Shown one piece after another: positions 9,625-18,369 of a DNA stretch of 64,000 bases (its first letter is position 1; every line of letters begins with the position of its first letter). The notes under the pieces were generated by a model that was given only the letters and a program-made list of their open reading frames with translations, did not search any database and was not told where the DNA came from. A program made the translations under genes and the position numbers. Origin of the DNA: Paraconexibacter algicola (GTDB lineage Bacteria; Actinomycetota; Thermoleophilia; Solirubrobacterales; Solirubrobacteraceae); NCBI RefSeq assembly GCF_003044185.1, contig NZ_PYYB01000004.1, positions 186,001-250,000 on the forward strand, in the 5' to 3' direction.

Positions 9625-10245
9625 TCAGGCCCGCCAGACGAACATGCCGCTGCGGACCTCGCCGTCGAGGCCGAGCCGCTGCACCGCGGCCGCGACGCCC
9701 GGGAACGCGGGGTTCTCGTAGTCGTGGAACACGACGAGCGCCCCGGGGGCCAGCCGCGGGCGCCACGCCCGGACCTCCTGCACCGTCGGCTCCTCCTCGT
9801 GGCTGGAGTCGACGAACAGCAGCTCGACCCGGGCCGGGGCACGGGGATCGGCCGCCCCGTCGGCGCCCGCTGCCTGCACGAGCGTCAGCCGGGCGCGGGC
9901 GTGCGCGGGCAGGCAGCCCAGGTAGGCCGCGCGACCGTCCTGCTCGACGGGGTCGAACGACAGCACCCGCCGGGCGGGGTCGGCCGCCACCAGCGCCCCG
10001 GTCGTCCAGCCCGTGGCGGTCCCGAGCTCGACGACCTCTCGGCGGCCGTCGGCCAGCGCCAGCAGCGCGACGACGTCCTGCGCCGGGGTGCAGGACCGCA
10101 GGCTGAACCAGTCGCCGCGGCGCAACGCGCGCCCGTACACGCGCAGGAGGTAGAGCGCGGCCCGCGGCGGCGCGCCGCGGAGGGCCAGCGTGCGCCGCGC
10201 CAGCAGTCGCAGCTTGAGGGCGGGGGAGAGAGAGCGCTCGTCCAC
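9625..10245 (-). CDS. Class I SAM-dependent methyltransferase
   Basis: The 206-residue protein has the SAM-binding loop VELGTATGWTTGAL, an acidic strand end VLSFDPVEQD, and LLFVDSSHEEEPTVQEVRAWRPRLAPGA, which matches the Methyltransf_24 / class I O-methyltransferase pattern (VDxxHxxxxVxxDL). The N-terminal 60 residues are arginine- and leucine-rich. I chose GTG 10245 because it is the only in-frame start before the body of the domain that leaves room for the divergent gene at 10276. The substrate is unknown. Confidence 0.82.
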   Translation of the reverse strand: MDERSLSPALKLRLLARRTLALRGAPPRAALYLLRVYGRALRRGDWFSLRSCTPAQDVVALLALADGRREVVELGTATGWTTGALVAADPARRVLSFDPVEQDGRAAYLGCLPAHARARLTLVQAAGADGAADPRAPARVELLFVDSSHEEEPTVQEVRAWRPRLAPGALVVFHDYENPAFPGVAAAVQRLGLDGEVRSGMFVWRA

Positions 10246-10263
10246 GCGCGGCAGGATGACGGA

Positions 10264-10269
10264 TACGCT
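10264..10269 (+). promoter_or_regulatory. -10 box, leaderless-type (TACGCT)
   Basis: TACGCT fits TANNNT and ends six bases before the ATG at 10276. This distance puts the transcription start at or next to the A of the start codon. Confidence 0.5.
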
Positions 10270-10275
10270 GGCGCC

Positions 10276-10770
10276 ATGGGATTCCTCGACAAGGCCAAGG
10301 CGGTGGCCGAGCAGGCGCAGGCCAAGCTCGACGAGGCGCAGCGGGGCTTCAACGAGCAGCAGGCCGCGAAGGCGGCGGCCCCGTCCGACGCGCCCGCGTT
10401 CCGCTACGACCAGCACGGCCGCAAGGTGCCCGTGGAGCCGGCGGGCACGGAGGCCGGCGCGCCCGCCGCGACGCAGCCCGTCCCGACGCCGACGACGGAC
10501 GGATTCGAGCCCGCCGCGAGCACCGCTCCGCCGACGGCTGTCGCGCCATCGCCGGCCGCGGTCGCCCCGCCGCCCGCGGTCGCCCCGCCGCCCGCGGTCG
10601 CCCCGCCGCCCGCGGTCGCCCCGCCGCCCGCGGTCGCCCCGCCGCCGGCACCGCCCGCTCCGGCGGCCCCGGCGCACGCCTCCGGCGACCCGCTGGCGCA
10701 GGGACGCCCGGCCGTGCGCCCGCAGGACGTCCCGCCGGCCGTCACCGACGGCGACCCGCTCGGCCGCTAG
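10276..10770 (+). CDS. Proline/alanine-rich hypothetical protein
   Basis: The 164-residue product has an N-terminal amphipathic, glutamine-rich helix (MGFLDKAKAVAEQAQAKLDE), a short FRYDQHGRKVPV strand, then about 60 residues of low-complexity linker dominated by VAPPPA repeats, and a C-terminal RPAVRPQDVPPAVTDGDPLGR segment. There is no signal peptide or membrane segment. I recognise no family. It may be a scaffold or coiled-coil linker protein. It stands directly before dapA with 45 bases between them and has its own start-proximal -10 box. Confidence 0.72.
   Translation: MGFLDKAKAVAEQAQAKLDEAQRGFNEQQAAKAAAPSDAPAFRYDQHGRKVPVEPAGTEAGAPAATQPVPTPTTDGFEPAASTAPPTAVAPSPAAVAPPPAVAPPPAVAPPPAVAPPPAVAPPPAPPAPAAPAHASGDPLAQGRPAVRPQDVPPAVTDGDPLGR
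10561..10646 (+). repeat. 18-bp tandem repeat inside a coding sequence
   Basis: Four perfect 18-base copies (unit GTCGCCCCGCCGCCCGCG) run from 10561 to 10632, followed by a 14-base partial copy. Each unit encodes V-A-P-P-P-A. The multiple-of-six-codon unit keeps frame when copies are gained or lost. Confidence 0.9.
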
Positions 10771-10803
10771 ACGGCCGGGGGCCGGTTCCCCGGTCAGGGT
10801 TGC

Positions 10804-10809
10804 GATACT
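10804..10809 (+). promoter_or_regulatory. -10 box of dapA (GATACT)
   Basis: GATACT keeps the key A and final T of a -10 box and ends six bases before the dapA ATG, which predicts a leaderless dapA-rnj transcript. Confidence 0.5.
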
Positions 10810-10815
10810 GGGCGC

Positions 10816-11679
10816 ATGGCCGGGCTCGGATCCATCCTCACCGCGATCGTCACCCCCTTCGCCGCCGACGGCAGCGTCGACGAGGACGCCTTCGTCGCCC
10901 TCATGGGTCACCTGGCGGACAACGGCTCCGACGGGGTCGTCGTCGCCGGGACCACCGGCGAGGCCGCGACGCTGGACGACGAGGAGCATCTCGCGCTCAT
11001 CGGCCTCGCGGTCACCGAGCGGCCCCGGCCGGACTTCACGGTCGTCGGCGGCGTCGGCTCCAACGACACCCGGCACGCCATCCACCTCACCGAGCAGGCC
11101 TGCGCCCTCGGCGCGGACGCCCTGCTGAGCGTCAACCCGTACTACAACCGCCCCAATCGGGCCGGGATCGTCGCGCACTACCGCGAGGTCTCGCAGGCCG
11201 CCGACCGGCCGATCATCCTCTACAACATCCCGCAGCGCACGGGATCGGACATGCCCAACGACCTCCTCGCCGAGCTCGCGCAGCTCGACCACATCGAGGG
11301 CGTCAAGCAGGCCAACAACGACAACCTCGCGCTCGTCGACGGCCTCGAGCTGTACGCGGGCAACGACGACGTCCTCGCGCTCACCCTCGACCTCGGCGGC
11401 GCCGGCGGCATCCTCGTCGCCAGCCACGTCGTCGGACCCGAGATGCAGCGCATGGTCGCCGAGCCCGCCGAGCGCGCCGCCATCCACGCCTCGCTCGTCG
11501 AGGTCTTCGAGGCGCTCAGCGTGGCGCCCGCCGCGGTCTGCACCAAGGCCGCCCTCAACCTTCTCGGTCGCCCCGTCGGCGAGCCGCGCCTGCCCTACGT
11601 GGCCGCGAGCGCCGACGAGACCGCCACCATTCGCGCGATGCTCGAGCGTCGCAACCTCCTGGAGACCACATCCACATGA
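10816..11679 (+). CDS. dapA: 4-hydroxy-tetrahydrodipicolinate synthase
   Basis: DapA condenses pyruvate with aspartate semialdehyde, the first committed step to lysine and diaminopimelate. The 287-residue TIM-barrel protein has the GTTGE substrate motif (residues 45-50), the proton-relay tyrosine in NPYYNRP (Y109/Y110) and the Schiff-base lysine K164 in EGVKQAN. The last strand motifs (GAGGILVASHVVGPEM) are intact. Its stop overlaps the start of rnj (ATGA). The dapA-rnj order is widespread in actinobacteria. Confidence 0.97.
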   Translation: MAGLGSILTAIVTPFAADGSVDEDAFVALMGHLADNGSDGVVVAGTTGEAATLDDEEHLALIGLAVTERPRPDFTVVGGVGSNDTRHAIHLTEQACALGADALLSVNPYYNRPNRAGIVAHYREVSQAADRPIILYNIPQRTGSDMPNDLLAELAQLDHIEGVKQANNDNLALVDGLELYAGNDDVLALTLDLGGAGGILVASHVVGPEMQRMVAEPAERAAIHASLVEVFEALSVAPAAVCTKAALNLLGRPVGEPRLPYVAASADETATIRAMLERRNLLETTST

Positions 11680-13352
11680 GCAGCACCCCTGTCCTTCGCG
11701 TCCTCCCGCTCGGCGGCCTGGGCGAGATCGGCAAGAACATGACCGTCGTCGAGTACGACGACCACATCGTCGTCGTCGACGTCGGCCTGCGGTTCCCGAC
11801 CGCCGAGATGGTCGGCATCGACCTCGTCCTGCCGGACTTCAACTACCTCCGCGACCGCGTCGACGACATCGAGGCGATCGTCATCACCCACGGCCACGAG
11901 GACCACCTCGGCGCGCTCCCCTGGATGCTGCGCGAGCTCGGCGCCGACAACGCCCCGCCGATCTACGGCGGCCCGCTGACGATGGCGATGGCCCGCTCCA
12001 AGCTCGACGAGCACAAGCTCGGCAAGCTCGTGGAGTGCCACGACGTCAAGCCCGGGGAGGTCCTCGAGGTCGGCCCGTTCGACCTCGAGCTCGTGCACCT
12101 CACGCACTCGATCCCCGACATGCGCGCGGTCGCGCTGACCACCGACCTCGGCACCGTCCTCATCACCGGGGACTACAAGTTCGACCAGACCCCGGTCGAC
12201 GGCAAGCCCGCCGACGTGCAGCGGCTCGCCGAGCTGGGCAAGCGCGGCGTCCTGCTGCTGTGCGGCGACTCCACCAACGCCGACCGGCCGGGCTTCAGCC
12301 CGTCGGAGTCCGTCGCCGGCCCGCACCTCACCGAGGTCTTCTCGCGCTGCGACGGCCGGATCGTCGTCACCTGCTTCGCGTCGAACATCCACCGCGTCCA
12401 GCAGGTCGTCGACGCTGCCAAGGCCAACGGCCGCAAGGTCTGCCTCATCGGCCGGTCGATGAAGAAGAACATCAACATCGGGCGGTCGCTCGGGCACATC
12501 CACGTGCCCGAGGGGATGCTCGTGCAGCCGCGCGAGATCGACGACTTCCCGGACGAGAAGATCGTCATCGTCTCGACCGGGTCCCAGGGCGAGCCGCTGA
12601 GCGCGCTGCGCCGCATGGCCTACCGCGACCACCACCAGATCGAGCTGCACGACGGCGACACCGTCGTCTTCAGCGCCACCCCGATCCCCGGCAACGAGCG
12701 CGCCGTCAACGACACGGTCGACCGGCTCTACCAGATCGGCTGCAGCGTCGTGACGACCGCGGACGCCCCGATCCACGCCTCCGGCCACGGCTACCAGGAG
12801 GAGATCAAGCTGATGCTCAACCTGACGAAGCCGACCTACGTGATGCCGTTCCACGGCGACCACAAGCGGATCAAGCTCCACGGCGAGCTGGCCCAGGCGG
12901 TCGGCGTCCCCGCGGAGAACGTGTTCCGCGGCCGCAACGGCCTGCCGCTGGAGATCGACGAGCAGGGCGCGCGCTTCGGCGAGCCCGAGAAGAGCGGCGT
13001 CATCTTCGTCGACGGCGTCGACCTCGGCGAGCCCGCCGACGCCGCGCTGCGCGACCGCCGCATGCTGTCGGCCGACGGCATCTTCGTCGTCGTCGCCACG
13101 ATCAGCGAGCAGGACGGCACCTCGGTCGCCGACCCGGAGGTCATCTTCCGCGGCGTGCCGTTCAAGGACGAGGCCGACGAGCTCCTCGACGAGCTGCGCG
13201 ACGTCGTCGACGACTCGCTCGAGAAGGCCGCCAAGGACCAGGTGCGCGAGATCGACCTGCTCCAGCAGCAGCTCCACGACGACCTCGCGGCGTTCGTGTT
13301 CCGCAAGCTCCGCCGGCGGCCGATGGTGCTGCCGGTCGTCGTCGAGGTCTAG
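11676..13352 (+). CDS. rnj: Ribonuclease J
   Basis: RNase J is a metallo-beta-lactamase/beta-CASP nuclease with endonuclease and 5'-to-3' exonuclease activity in RNA processing. The 558-residue length is typical. The zinc motif HxHxDH is present at H72-G-H74-E-D76-H77. Later motifs include GDSTNADRPG, the beta-CASP STGSQGEPLSALRRMA block and PIHASGHGYQEE with YVMPFHGD. The C-terminal domain ends in FRKLRRRPMVLPVV. It is coupled to dapA by a four-base overlap. Together with pnp and rny in this window it supplies the main RNA-decay enzymes. Confidence 0.97.
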   Translation: MSSTPVLRVLPLGGLGEIGKNMTVVEYDDHIVVVDVGLRFPTAEMVGIDLVLPDFNYLRDRVDDIEAIVITHGHEDHLGALPWMLRELGADNAPPIYGGPLTMAMARSKLDEHKLGKLVECHDVKPGEVLEVGPFDLELVHLTHSIPDMRAVALTTDLGTVLITGDYKFDQTPVDGKPADVQRLAELGKRGVLLLCGDSTNADRPGFSPSESVAGPHLTEVFSRCDGRIVVTCFASNIHRVQQVVDAAKANGRKVCLIGRSMKKNINIGRSLGHIHVPEGMLVQPREIDDFPDEKIVIVSTGSQGEPLSALRRMAYRDHHQIELHDGDTVVFSATPIPGNERAVNDTVDRLYQIGCSVVTTADAPIHASGHGYQEEIKLMLNLTKPTYVMPFHGDHKRIKLHGELAQAVGVPAENVFRGRNGLPLEIDEQGARFGEPEKSGVIFVDGVDLGEPADAALRDRRMLSADGIFVVVATISEQDGTSVADPEVIFRGVPFKDEADELLDELRDVVDDSLEKAAKDQVREIDLLQQQLHDDLAAFVFRKLRRRPMVLPVVVEV

Positions 13353-14806
13353 CCCGCGGGCCGCACCGGGGGCCCGAGGAGCGAGGTCTCCCCGGGCTCC
13401 TCGTCCTGCTCGGGCGCCGCCGGATCGACCGGCAGCGCCGGGAGGGTCACGACGAACCGGGTGCCGTGCGGCTCCCGGTCCTCCAGGCGCACGCCGCCGC
13501 CGTGCGCCTCGGAGACCGCCCGGACGATCGCCAGCCCCAGGCCCGTCGACCCGCCGCGATCGCCCTCGCCCCGCACGAACCGCTCGAACAGCCGGCCCTG
13601 CACCGACGCGGGCACGCCCGGCCCGTCGTCCTGCACGACGAGCACGAGCCGCCCGGACGCGTCCCGCTCCACGATCGCGTCGATCCGCGTGCCGTCGGGC
13701 GTGTGCTTGACCGCGTTCTCCATGAGGTTGAGGACCAGGCGGTGCAGCTCGTCGCGGGCGCCCGACACCATCGCGCCCGCCGGGGCGTCGACGGCCAGCT
13801 CGTGCTCGCCGGCGACGGGCCCGAGCTCGGCCGCCGCCTCGACGACGACCTGGGAGAGGTCCAGCGGCACGTGCCGGACCTCCCGGCCCGCGTCGGCCCG
13901 GGCGAGGAGCAGCAGGTCGGCGACGAGCCGCCGCATCCGCTGCGAGGACCGCAGCGCCGACCGGGCCGCCTCGCCGCGCTCGCCGTCCAGCACCTCGGTG
14001 AGCAGCTCGAGGTTCGCCAGCACGCTGGTCAGCGGCGTGCGCAGCTCGTGCGAGGCGTCGGCGACGAACGCGCGCTGGCGCTGCAGCGTCTCCTCGGTCT
14101 CCGCGCGACTGGACTCGAGCGCCAGCAGCATCTCGTCGAGCGTGCGGGCGAGCTCGGCGACCTCGTCGGTGGCCTCCGGCACCTGCATGCGGCGGTTCGG
14201 GTCGCGGGTGCGCGCGATCTCCCGGGCGGTCTCGGTGAGCCGCCGGACGGGCCGCATCGCGTTCCCCGCGACGAGCAGGCCGGCCATCAGCGCGAACGCC
14301 GCGCCGCCCAGCACGCCCGTCAGGAGGAAGAACTTCACCCGGTCGATCGTCGCGTTGACCTCGGCGAGCTTGCGCGCGTACTGCACGAGGATGTAGCCGC
14401 CGCCCAGCAGCGGGAACGGGCGCGTCTCGACCCGGTAGCCGGCGACGTCGGTGCCCCCCTCGGGCTGCAGCCCGAAGTCCGGCGTGCGCCGCGGGAACGA
14501 CTTCACGCGCGTGCCGTCCTGCGTCAGCACGCGGATCACCGCGTTGTCGGCGCTCGCGTAGAACTGCAGGTTCGGGCGCGAGAAGCGGACCGTCCCGGTC
14601 CCGAGGTCGTAGGTCGCCTCGATGCTGTTGCGCAGCTGGTCGGCCGCGCGCTCGGTCTGGTCGTCGAAGTCCGCGCGGATCCGCGTCGTCGTCAGATGCC
14701 CGATCAGCACCGCGAACGACGTGAGGATCACGAGCGTGAGCACCGCGGAGCCGCCGGCCAGACGCCAGCGGATCGGGATCCGGTCGAGCCAGCCGAGCAC
14801 GGGCAC
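13349..14806 (-). CDS. Two-component sensor histidine kinase
   Basis: This 485-residue membrane kinase has two transmembrane helices (about residues 16-38 and 160-182) that bracket an extracytoplasmic sensor of some 120 residues. A HAMP segment follows, then the HisKA box ASHELRTPLTSVLANLE with phospho-acceptor H253, and HATPase_c motifs N (NLMENAVKHT), G1 (DDGPGV) and G2 (GSTGLGLAIV). The GTG start directly abuts the stop of the response regulator gene upstream, so the pair is an operon. Its stop codon shares the bases CTAG with the converging rnj stop. The stimulus is unknown; architecture resembles MprB/PhoR-type kinases. Confidence 0.95.
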   Translation of the reverse strand: MPVLGWLDRIPIRWRLAGGSAVLTLVILTSFAVLIGHLTTTRIRADFDDQTERAADQLRNSIEATYDLGTGTVRFSRPNLQFYASADNAVIRVLTQDGTRVKSFPRRTPDFGLQPEGGTDVAGYRVETRPFPLLGGGYILVQYARKLAEVNATIDRVKFFLLTGVLGGAAFALMAGLLVAGNAMRPVRRLTETAREIARTRDPNRRMQVPEATDEVAELARTLDEMLLALESSRAETEETLQRQRAFVADASHELRTPLTSVLANLELLTEVLDGERGEAARSALRSSQRMRRLVADLLLLARADAGREVRHVPLDLSQVVVEAAAELGPVAGEHELAVDAPAGAMVSGARDELHRLVLNLMENAVKHTPDGTRIDAIVERDASGRLVLVVQDDGPGVPASVQGRLFERFVRGEGDRGGSTGLGLAIVRAVSEAHGGGVRLEDREPHGTRFVVTLPALPVDPAAPEQDEEPGETSLLGPPVRPAG

Positions 14807-15493
14807 CTACGCGCGGAGCACGTACCCCGCGCCGCGGATCGTGTGCAGCAGCCGCGGCTCGCCGCCCGCCTCGAGCTTGCGCCGCAGGTTCGAGACGAAC
14901 ACCTCGATGGTGTTCGTCGTCGCGAACGGGTCGTAGCCCCAGACCTCCTCGAGCAGCCGCTGGCGCGGGACGACGATCCGCTCGTTGCGCATCAGGTACT
15001 CGAGCAGCTCGAACTCGCGCTGGGTCAGCTCGATCATGCGCTCGCCGCGGGCGACCTCGTGCGTGTCCGGGTTGAGCGTCAGGTCCCCGGCGACCAGGGA
15101 CGCGGAGCCACGCGGCGGGCGGCGGCGCAGCAGCGCCCGGATGCGCGCCAGCAGCTCCTGCCGCTCGAACGGCTTGACGAGGTAGTCGTCGGCGCCCGAG
15201 TCGAGGCCCTCGACGCGCGACTCGACCGCGTCCCGCGCGGTGAGGATCAGGATCGGCACGTCATCGGCGCCGCGCAGCCGCTTGGCGACCTCGATGCCGT
15301 CGAGCTTCGGCAGGCCGAGGTCGAGGATCACGACGTCCGGGACGTAGGCGCTCGCCGCGTCCAGGGCCGCCTCGCCGTCGGCCGCCGTGCGCACCTCGTA
15401 CCCCTCCATGCGCAGCGAGCGCTGGAGGACCTGGGCGATCTCCTCGTCGTCCTCGACGACGAGCACACGGGCCGGGCGGTCGGTCTCGGTCAC
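14807..15493 (-). CDS. OmpR/PhoB-family response regulator
   Basis: The 228-residue regulator has a receiver domain with acidic pocket VVEDDEE, phospho-acceptor D58 in VILDLGLP, the T-A-R-D switch region and K in DYLVKPFE. A winged-helix DNA-binding domain follows (LTQREFELLEYLMRNER, then EVFVSNLRRKLEAGGEPRLLHTIRGAGYVL). I chose GTG 15493: it follows a TACCAT -10 box by six bases, also reads GGGGAG just before it, and starts right before the receiver. It is transcribed with the kinase that follows. Confidence 0.95.
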   Translation of the reverse strand: MTETDRPARVLVVEDDEEIAQVLQRSLRMEGYEVRTAADGEAALDAASAYVPDVVILDLGLPKLDGIEVAKRLRGADDVPILILTARDAVESRVEGLDSGADDYLVKPFERQELLARIRALLRRRPPRGSASLVAGDLTLNPDTHEVARGERMIELTQREFELLEYLMRNERIVVPRQRLLEEVWGYDPFATTNTIEVFVSNLRRKLEAGGEPRLLHTIRGAGYVLRA

Positions 15494-15499
15494 CTCCCC

Positions 15500-15505
15500 A
15501 TGGTA
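15500..15505 (-). promoter_or_regulatory. -10 box of the response regulator (TACCAT)
   Basis: On the reverse strand TACCAT ends six bases before GTG 15493, matching the leaderless pattern seen elsewhere in the window. Confidence 0.45.
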
Positions 15506-15623
15506 GATGGCCGGTCCTCGGAAACCCCGCGCTTTACGAGGATTTAGGCGCTCGAGGCGCTCGCCGACGGCACGTCGCGGGCAGGGGACCCACCGCGCAC
15601 GTCGAACCCACGACGCACGACCC

Positions 15624-18347
15624 ATGGCCGCCACGAAGAATCCCAAGTCCCGCGCCGCGGGCGCGCGCACGTCCGCCGGCGCACGCTCCTCGGCGAAGTC
15701 CGGCGCCGCCGCGCGCCCGCGCGCCAAGAGCGGCGCGGCGAAGCCCCGCGCGCGTCGCGCGGGCGGCCGCGCGCCGCGCGCGCCGATGCTCGAGCAGCAC
15801 CACGTCGACCTGATCGGGCTCGCGCTCGTGGCCGCCGGGGTGTTCCTCGCCTTCCCGCTGTACCTGGAGTGGTACGGCGGCGCGGCGGGGGAGGCCGTCG
15901 TCGACGGGATCGAGCGGCTGGTCGGCCAGGTCTCCTACCTCGCGCCGGTCGCCGTCGCCGCCACCGGCATCGTGCTCGTGCTGCGCCCGGTGCTGCCGAG
16001 CGGCATGCGCCCGTTCAAGGCCGGGGCCGCCTGCCTGCTCCTGGCCACGACGCTGATGCTCGCGGCGGGCACGCTCGGGCTCGGCCCCGACGGCCCGAAC
16101 GGCGACGTCTGGAACGCCGCGATCTACAGCGAGCGCGGCGGCATCCTCGGATCCGTGCTGTTCTGGGGCGCCTCCAGCGCGTTCTCCTCGATCGGCGCGC
16201 ACATCATCGCGCTGTTCCTGCTGCTGGCCGGGATCCTGCTGCTCACGGGCGCCTCGGTCGCGGGCGTCGTGCAGGCCACCGCCAGCGGCGTCGCGGACAC
16301 GACCCGCGCGCTGCGCACCACCCCGGCCCCGGCGCCCGCGCGCGACCGGACCTCCACCGGGACGGGCGCCAGCCGGGGCGGCCGCGCCGGGACCGCGCGC
16401 ACGACCGCCGACCGCGACCGCACGGTCGCCCCGATCGTGCCCCCGGAGCCCGAGGACAGCGAGCCTGCCGTGCGCGACGACCGCACCGGCCAGCTCGACG
16501 GCGCGCTGCGCTACCCCGACCTGTGGGGCGACGAGGACGCCCCGATCCGCGTCGAGCCGACCGTGGTCGACGAGCGCCCGCCCGCGCCGCCGGTCGACCT
16601 CGACGCCGACGTGGAGCCCGAGCTGCTCGCCGAGCTCGACCCCGACCCCGAGCCCGAGCCCGCGCCGCCCGTGCCCGCCCCGCGCGCGCCCCGCGCGGCC
16701 GAGCCGGTCGTCGAGGAGGACGGGGACGAGGACGAGGACGTCGACGAGTTGCCCGTCGGCGAGCAGGCCGCGCTCGCGCTCGAGGACGGCCAGATCGAGT
16801 GGCACCGCCCGCGCGCGGCGATGCTCAAGCGCTCCAGCGCCCAGAGCCAGCGCCCCGACCACGCCGGCCAGGCGCAGACCGCTGAGGCGCTGATCGTCGC
16901 GCTGCAGCACCTCGGGATCGAGGCGAAGGTCGTCGGCACGGTCTCCGGCCCGCACATCACCCGCTACGAGCTGCGGCTCGCGCCCGGCGTGAAGATGAGC
17001 AAGGTCGCCAACCTCAAGGACGACCTCGCGTACGCGCTCGCCGCCACCGAGATCCGGATCCTGGCGCCGATCCCCGGCAAGACCGCGGTCGGCGTCGAGG
17101 TCCCCAACAAGCTCCGGCAGGTCGTCACGCTCGGTGACGTCTACGAGGACGCGCCCGACAGCTTCTCGCCGCTGACCGTGTGGCTCGGCAAGGACGTCTC
17201 CGGCAAGGCGATCCCCGCCGACCTGGCGAAGATGCCGCACCTGCTCGTGGCCGGCACCACCGGCGCGGGCAAGTCCGCCTGCGTCAACGGGATGCTCTCC
17301 TCGATCCTGCTGCGCGCGACCCCGGACGAGGTCCGGCTCGTGCTCGTCGACCCCAAGCAGGTCGAGCTCAACCACTACGAGTCGGTGCCGCACCTGCTGA
17401 CGCCGGTGATCACGTCGCCGCGCAAGGCGGCCAACGCGCTCCAGAACCTCGTCAAGGAGATGGAGTGGCGCTACGGGATCATGGCGATGGCCAAGACCCG
17501 CTCGCTGCCGGAGCTCAACAAGCACCGCCGTCACAACGGCGAGGCGCAGCTCCCGTACATCCTCTGCGTCATCGACGAGCTCGCCGACCTGATGATGGTC
17601 GCCCCGGGCGACGTCGAGGACTCGATCATCCGCATCGCGCAGAAGGCGCGCGCGGTCGGCATCCACCTGATCCTTGCGACGCAGAGCCCGCGCGTGGACG
17701 TCATCACCGGCATGATCAAGGCCAACGTGCCGTCGCGGATCGCGTTCGCGGTGTCCTCGCAGACCGACTCGCGCGTGATCCTCGACCAGAACGGCGCCGA
17801 GTCGCTGCTCGGGCAGGGCGACATGCTCTTCTCGCCGGTCGGCTCGAGCCGCCTGCAGCGCATCCAGGGCGCCTACATCGACGAGGCGCAGATCGAGAAG
17901 ATCACCGGCTGGTGGGCCCGGCAGGGCGAGCCCGAGATCCGCGAGGACCTGCTCGAGGAGGTCGAGGAGGAGCCCAAGGAGGACGCCGGCGGTGCCGACG
18001 ACGGGTTCGATCCCGACGAGGACCCGCTGCTCGGCGAGGCGATCCAGCTGGTCGTCGAGATGGGCACCGCGTCGACCTCGATGCTCCAGCGGCGCCTGCG
18101 GCTCGGCTACACGCGCGCGGGCCGGCTCATCGACATGCTCGAGCGGCGGGGGGTCATCAGCGGCTACGAGGGCTCCAAGCCCCGTCAGGTCCTCGTCACC
18201 GAGGGCGACCTGCCGCGCGTGCTCGCGGCGCTGGCCGAGCGCGGGGACGTCGCGGGGGCGCAGGAGACGCCCAGCGGACCGTCCCCGGCGGGCGGCGGAC
18301 CCGACGTGGCGGAGATCCCGGACGCCGGCGAGATGCTCGGGGACTGA
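15624..18347 (+). CDS. ftsK: DNA translocase FtsK/SpoIIIE
   Basis: FtsK pumps chromosome DNA through the division septum. The 907-residue protein has a basic N-terminal tail, four hydrophobic membrane segments (about residues 60-205), a Pro/Glu/Asp-rich linker, the alpha domain, and the motor with Walker A GTTGAGKSA near residues 544-552 and Walker B ILCVIDELADLMM. The C-terminal gamma winged helix that reads KOPS-like sites is present (EAIQLVVEMGTASTSMLQRRLRLGY). I chose the ATG at 15624; the frame is open upstream but is not conserved-looking. The rodZ-like gene follows after 22 bases. The 130-base region before it lies between divergent transcripts and I see no clear operator there. Confidence 0.96.
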   Translation: MAATKNPKSRAAGARTSAGARSSAKSGAAARPRAKSGAAKPRARRAGGRAPRAPMLEQHHVDLIGLALVAAGVFLAFPLYLEWYGGAAGEAVVDGIERLVGQVSYLAPVAVAATGIVLVLRPVLPSGMRPFKAGAACLLLATTLMLAAGTLGLGPDGPNGDVWNAAIYSERGGILGSVLFWGASSAFSSIGAHIIALFLLLAGILLLTGASVAGVVQATASGVADTTRALRTTPAPAPARDRTSTGTGASRGGRAGTARTTADRDRTVAPIVPPEPEDSEPAVRDDRTGQLDGALRYPDLWGDEDAPIRVEPTVVDERPPAPPVDLDADVEPELLAELDPDPEPEPAPPVPAPRAPRAAEPVVEEDGDEDEDVDELPVGEQAALALEDGQIEWHRPRAAMLKRSSAQSQRPDHAGQAQTAEALIVALQHLGIEAKVVGTVSGPHITRYELRLAPGVKMSKVANLKDDLAYALAATEIRILAPIPGKTAVGVEVPNKLRQVVTLGDVYEDAPDSFSPLTVWLGKDVSGKAIPADLAKMPHLLVAGTTGAGKSACVNGMLSSILLRATPDEVRLVLVDPKQVELNHYESVPHLLTPVITSPRKAANALQNLVKEMEWRYGIMAMAKTRSLPELNKHRRHNGEAQLPYILCVIDELADLMMVAPGDVEDSIIRIAQKARAVGIHLILATQSPRVDVITGMIKANVPSRIAFAVSSQTDSRVILDQNGAESLLGQGDMLFSPVGSSRLQRIQGAYIDEAQIEKITGWWARQGEPEIREDLLEEVEEEPKEDAGGADDGFDPDEDPLLGEAIQLVVEMGTASTSMLQRRLRLGYTRAGRLIDMLERRGVISGYEGSKPRQVLVTEGDLPRVLAALAERGDVAGAQETPSGPSPAGGGPDVAEIPDAGEMLGD

Positions 18348-18354
18348 GCACCGG

Positions 18355-18360
18355 TAGCCT
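18355..18360 (+). promoter_or_regulatory. -10 box of the rodZ-like gene (TAGCCT)
   Basis: TAGCCT ends nine bases before ATG 18370, within the short ftsK-rodZ gap, so the gene may also be expressed independently with almost no leader. Confidence 0.4.
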
Positions 18361-18369
18361 GCAGGGCCG

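Noticed and set aside
10561-10646. CRISPR-like repeat
   Set aside because: The copies are contiguous with no spacers and lie in frame inside a gene.
7225-10770. Very long forward open frame across recD2 and the methyltransferase
   Set aside because: It is antisense to clear genes, is full of Arg/Gly/Val/Asp low-complexity sequence and has no domain. Only its last part (10276-10770) is read as a gene.
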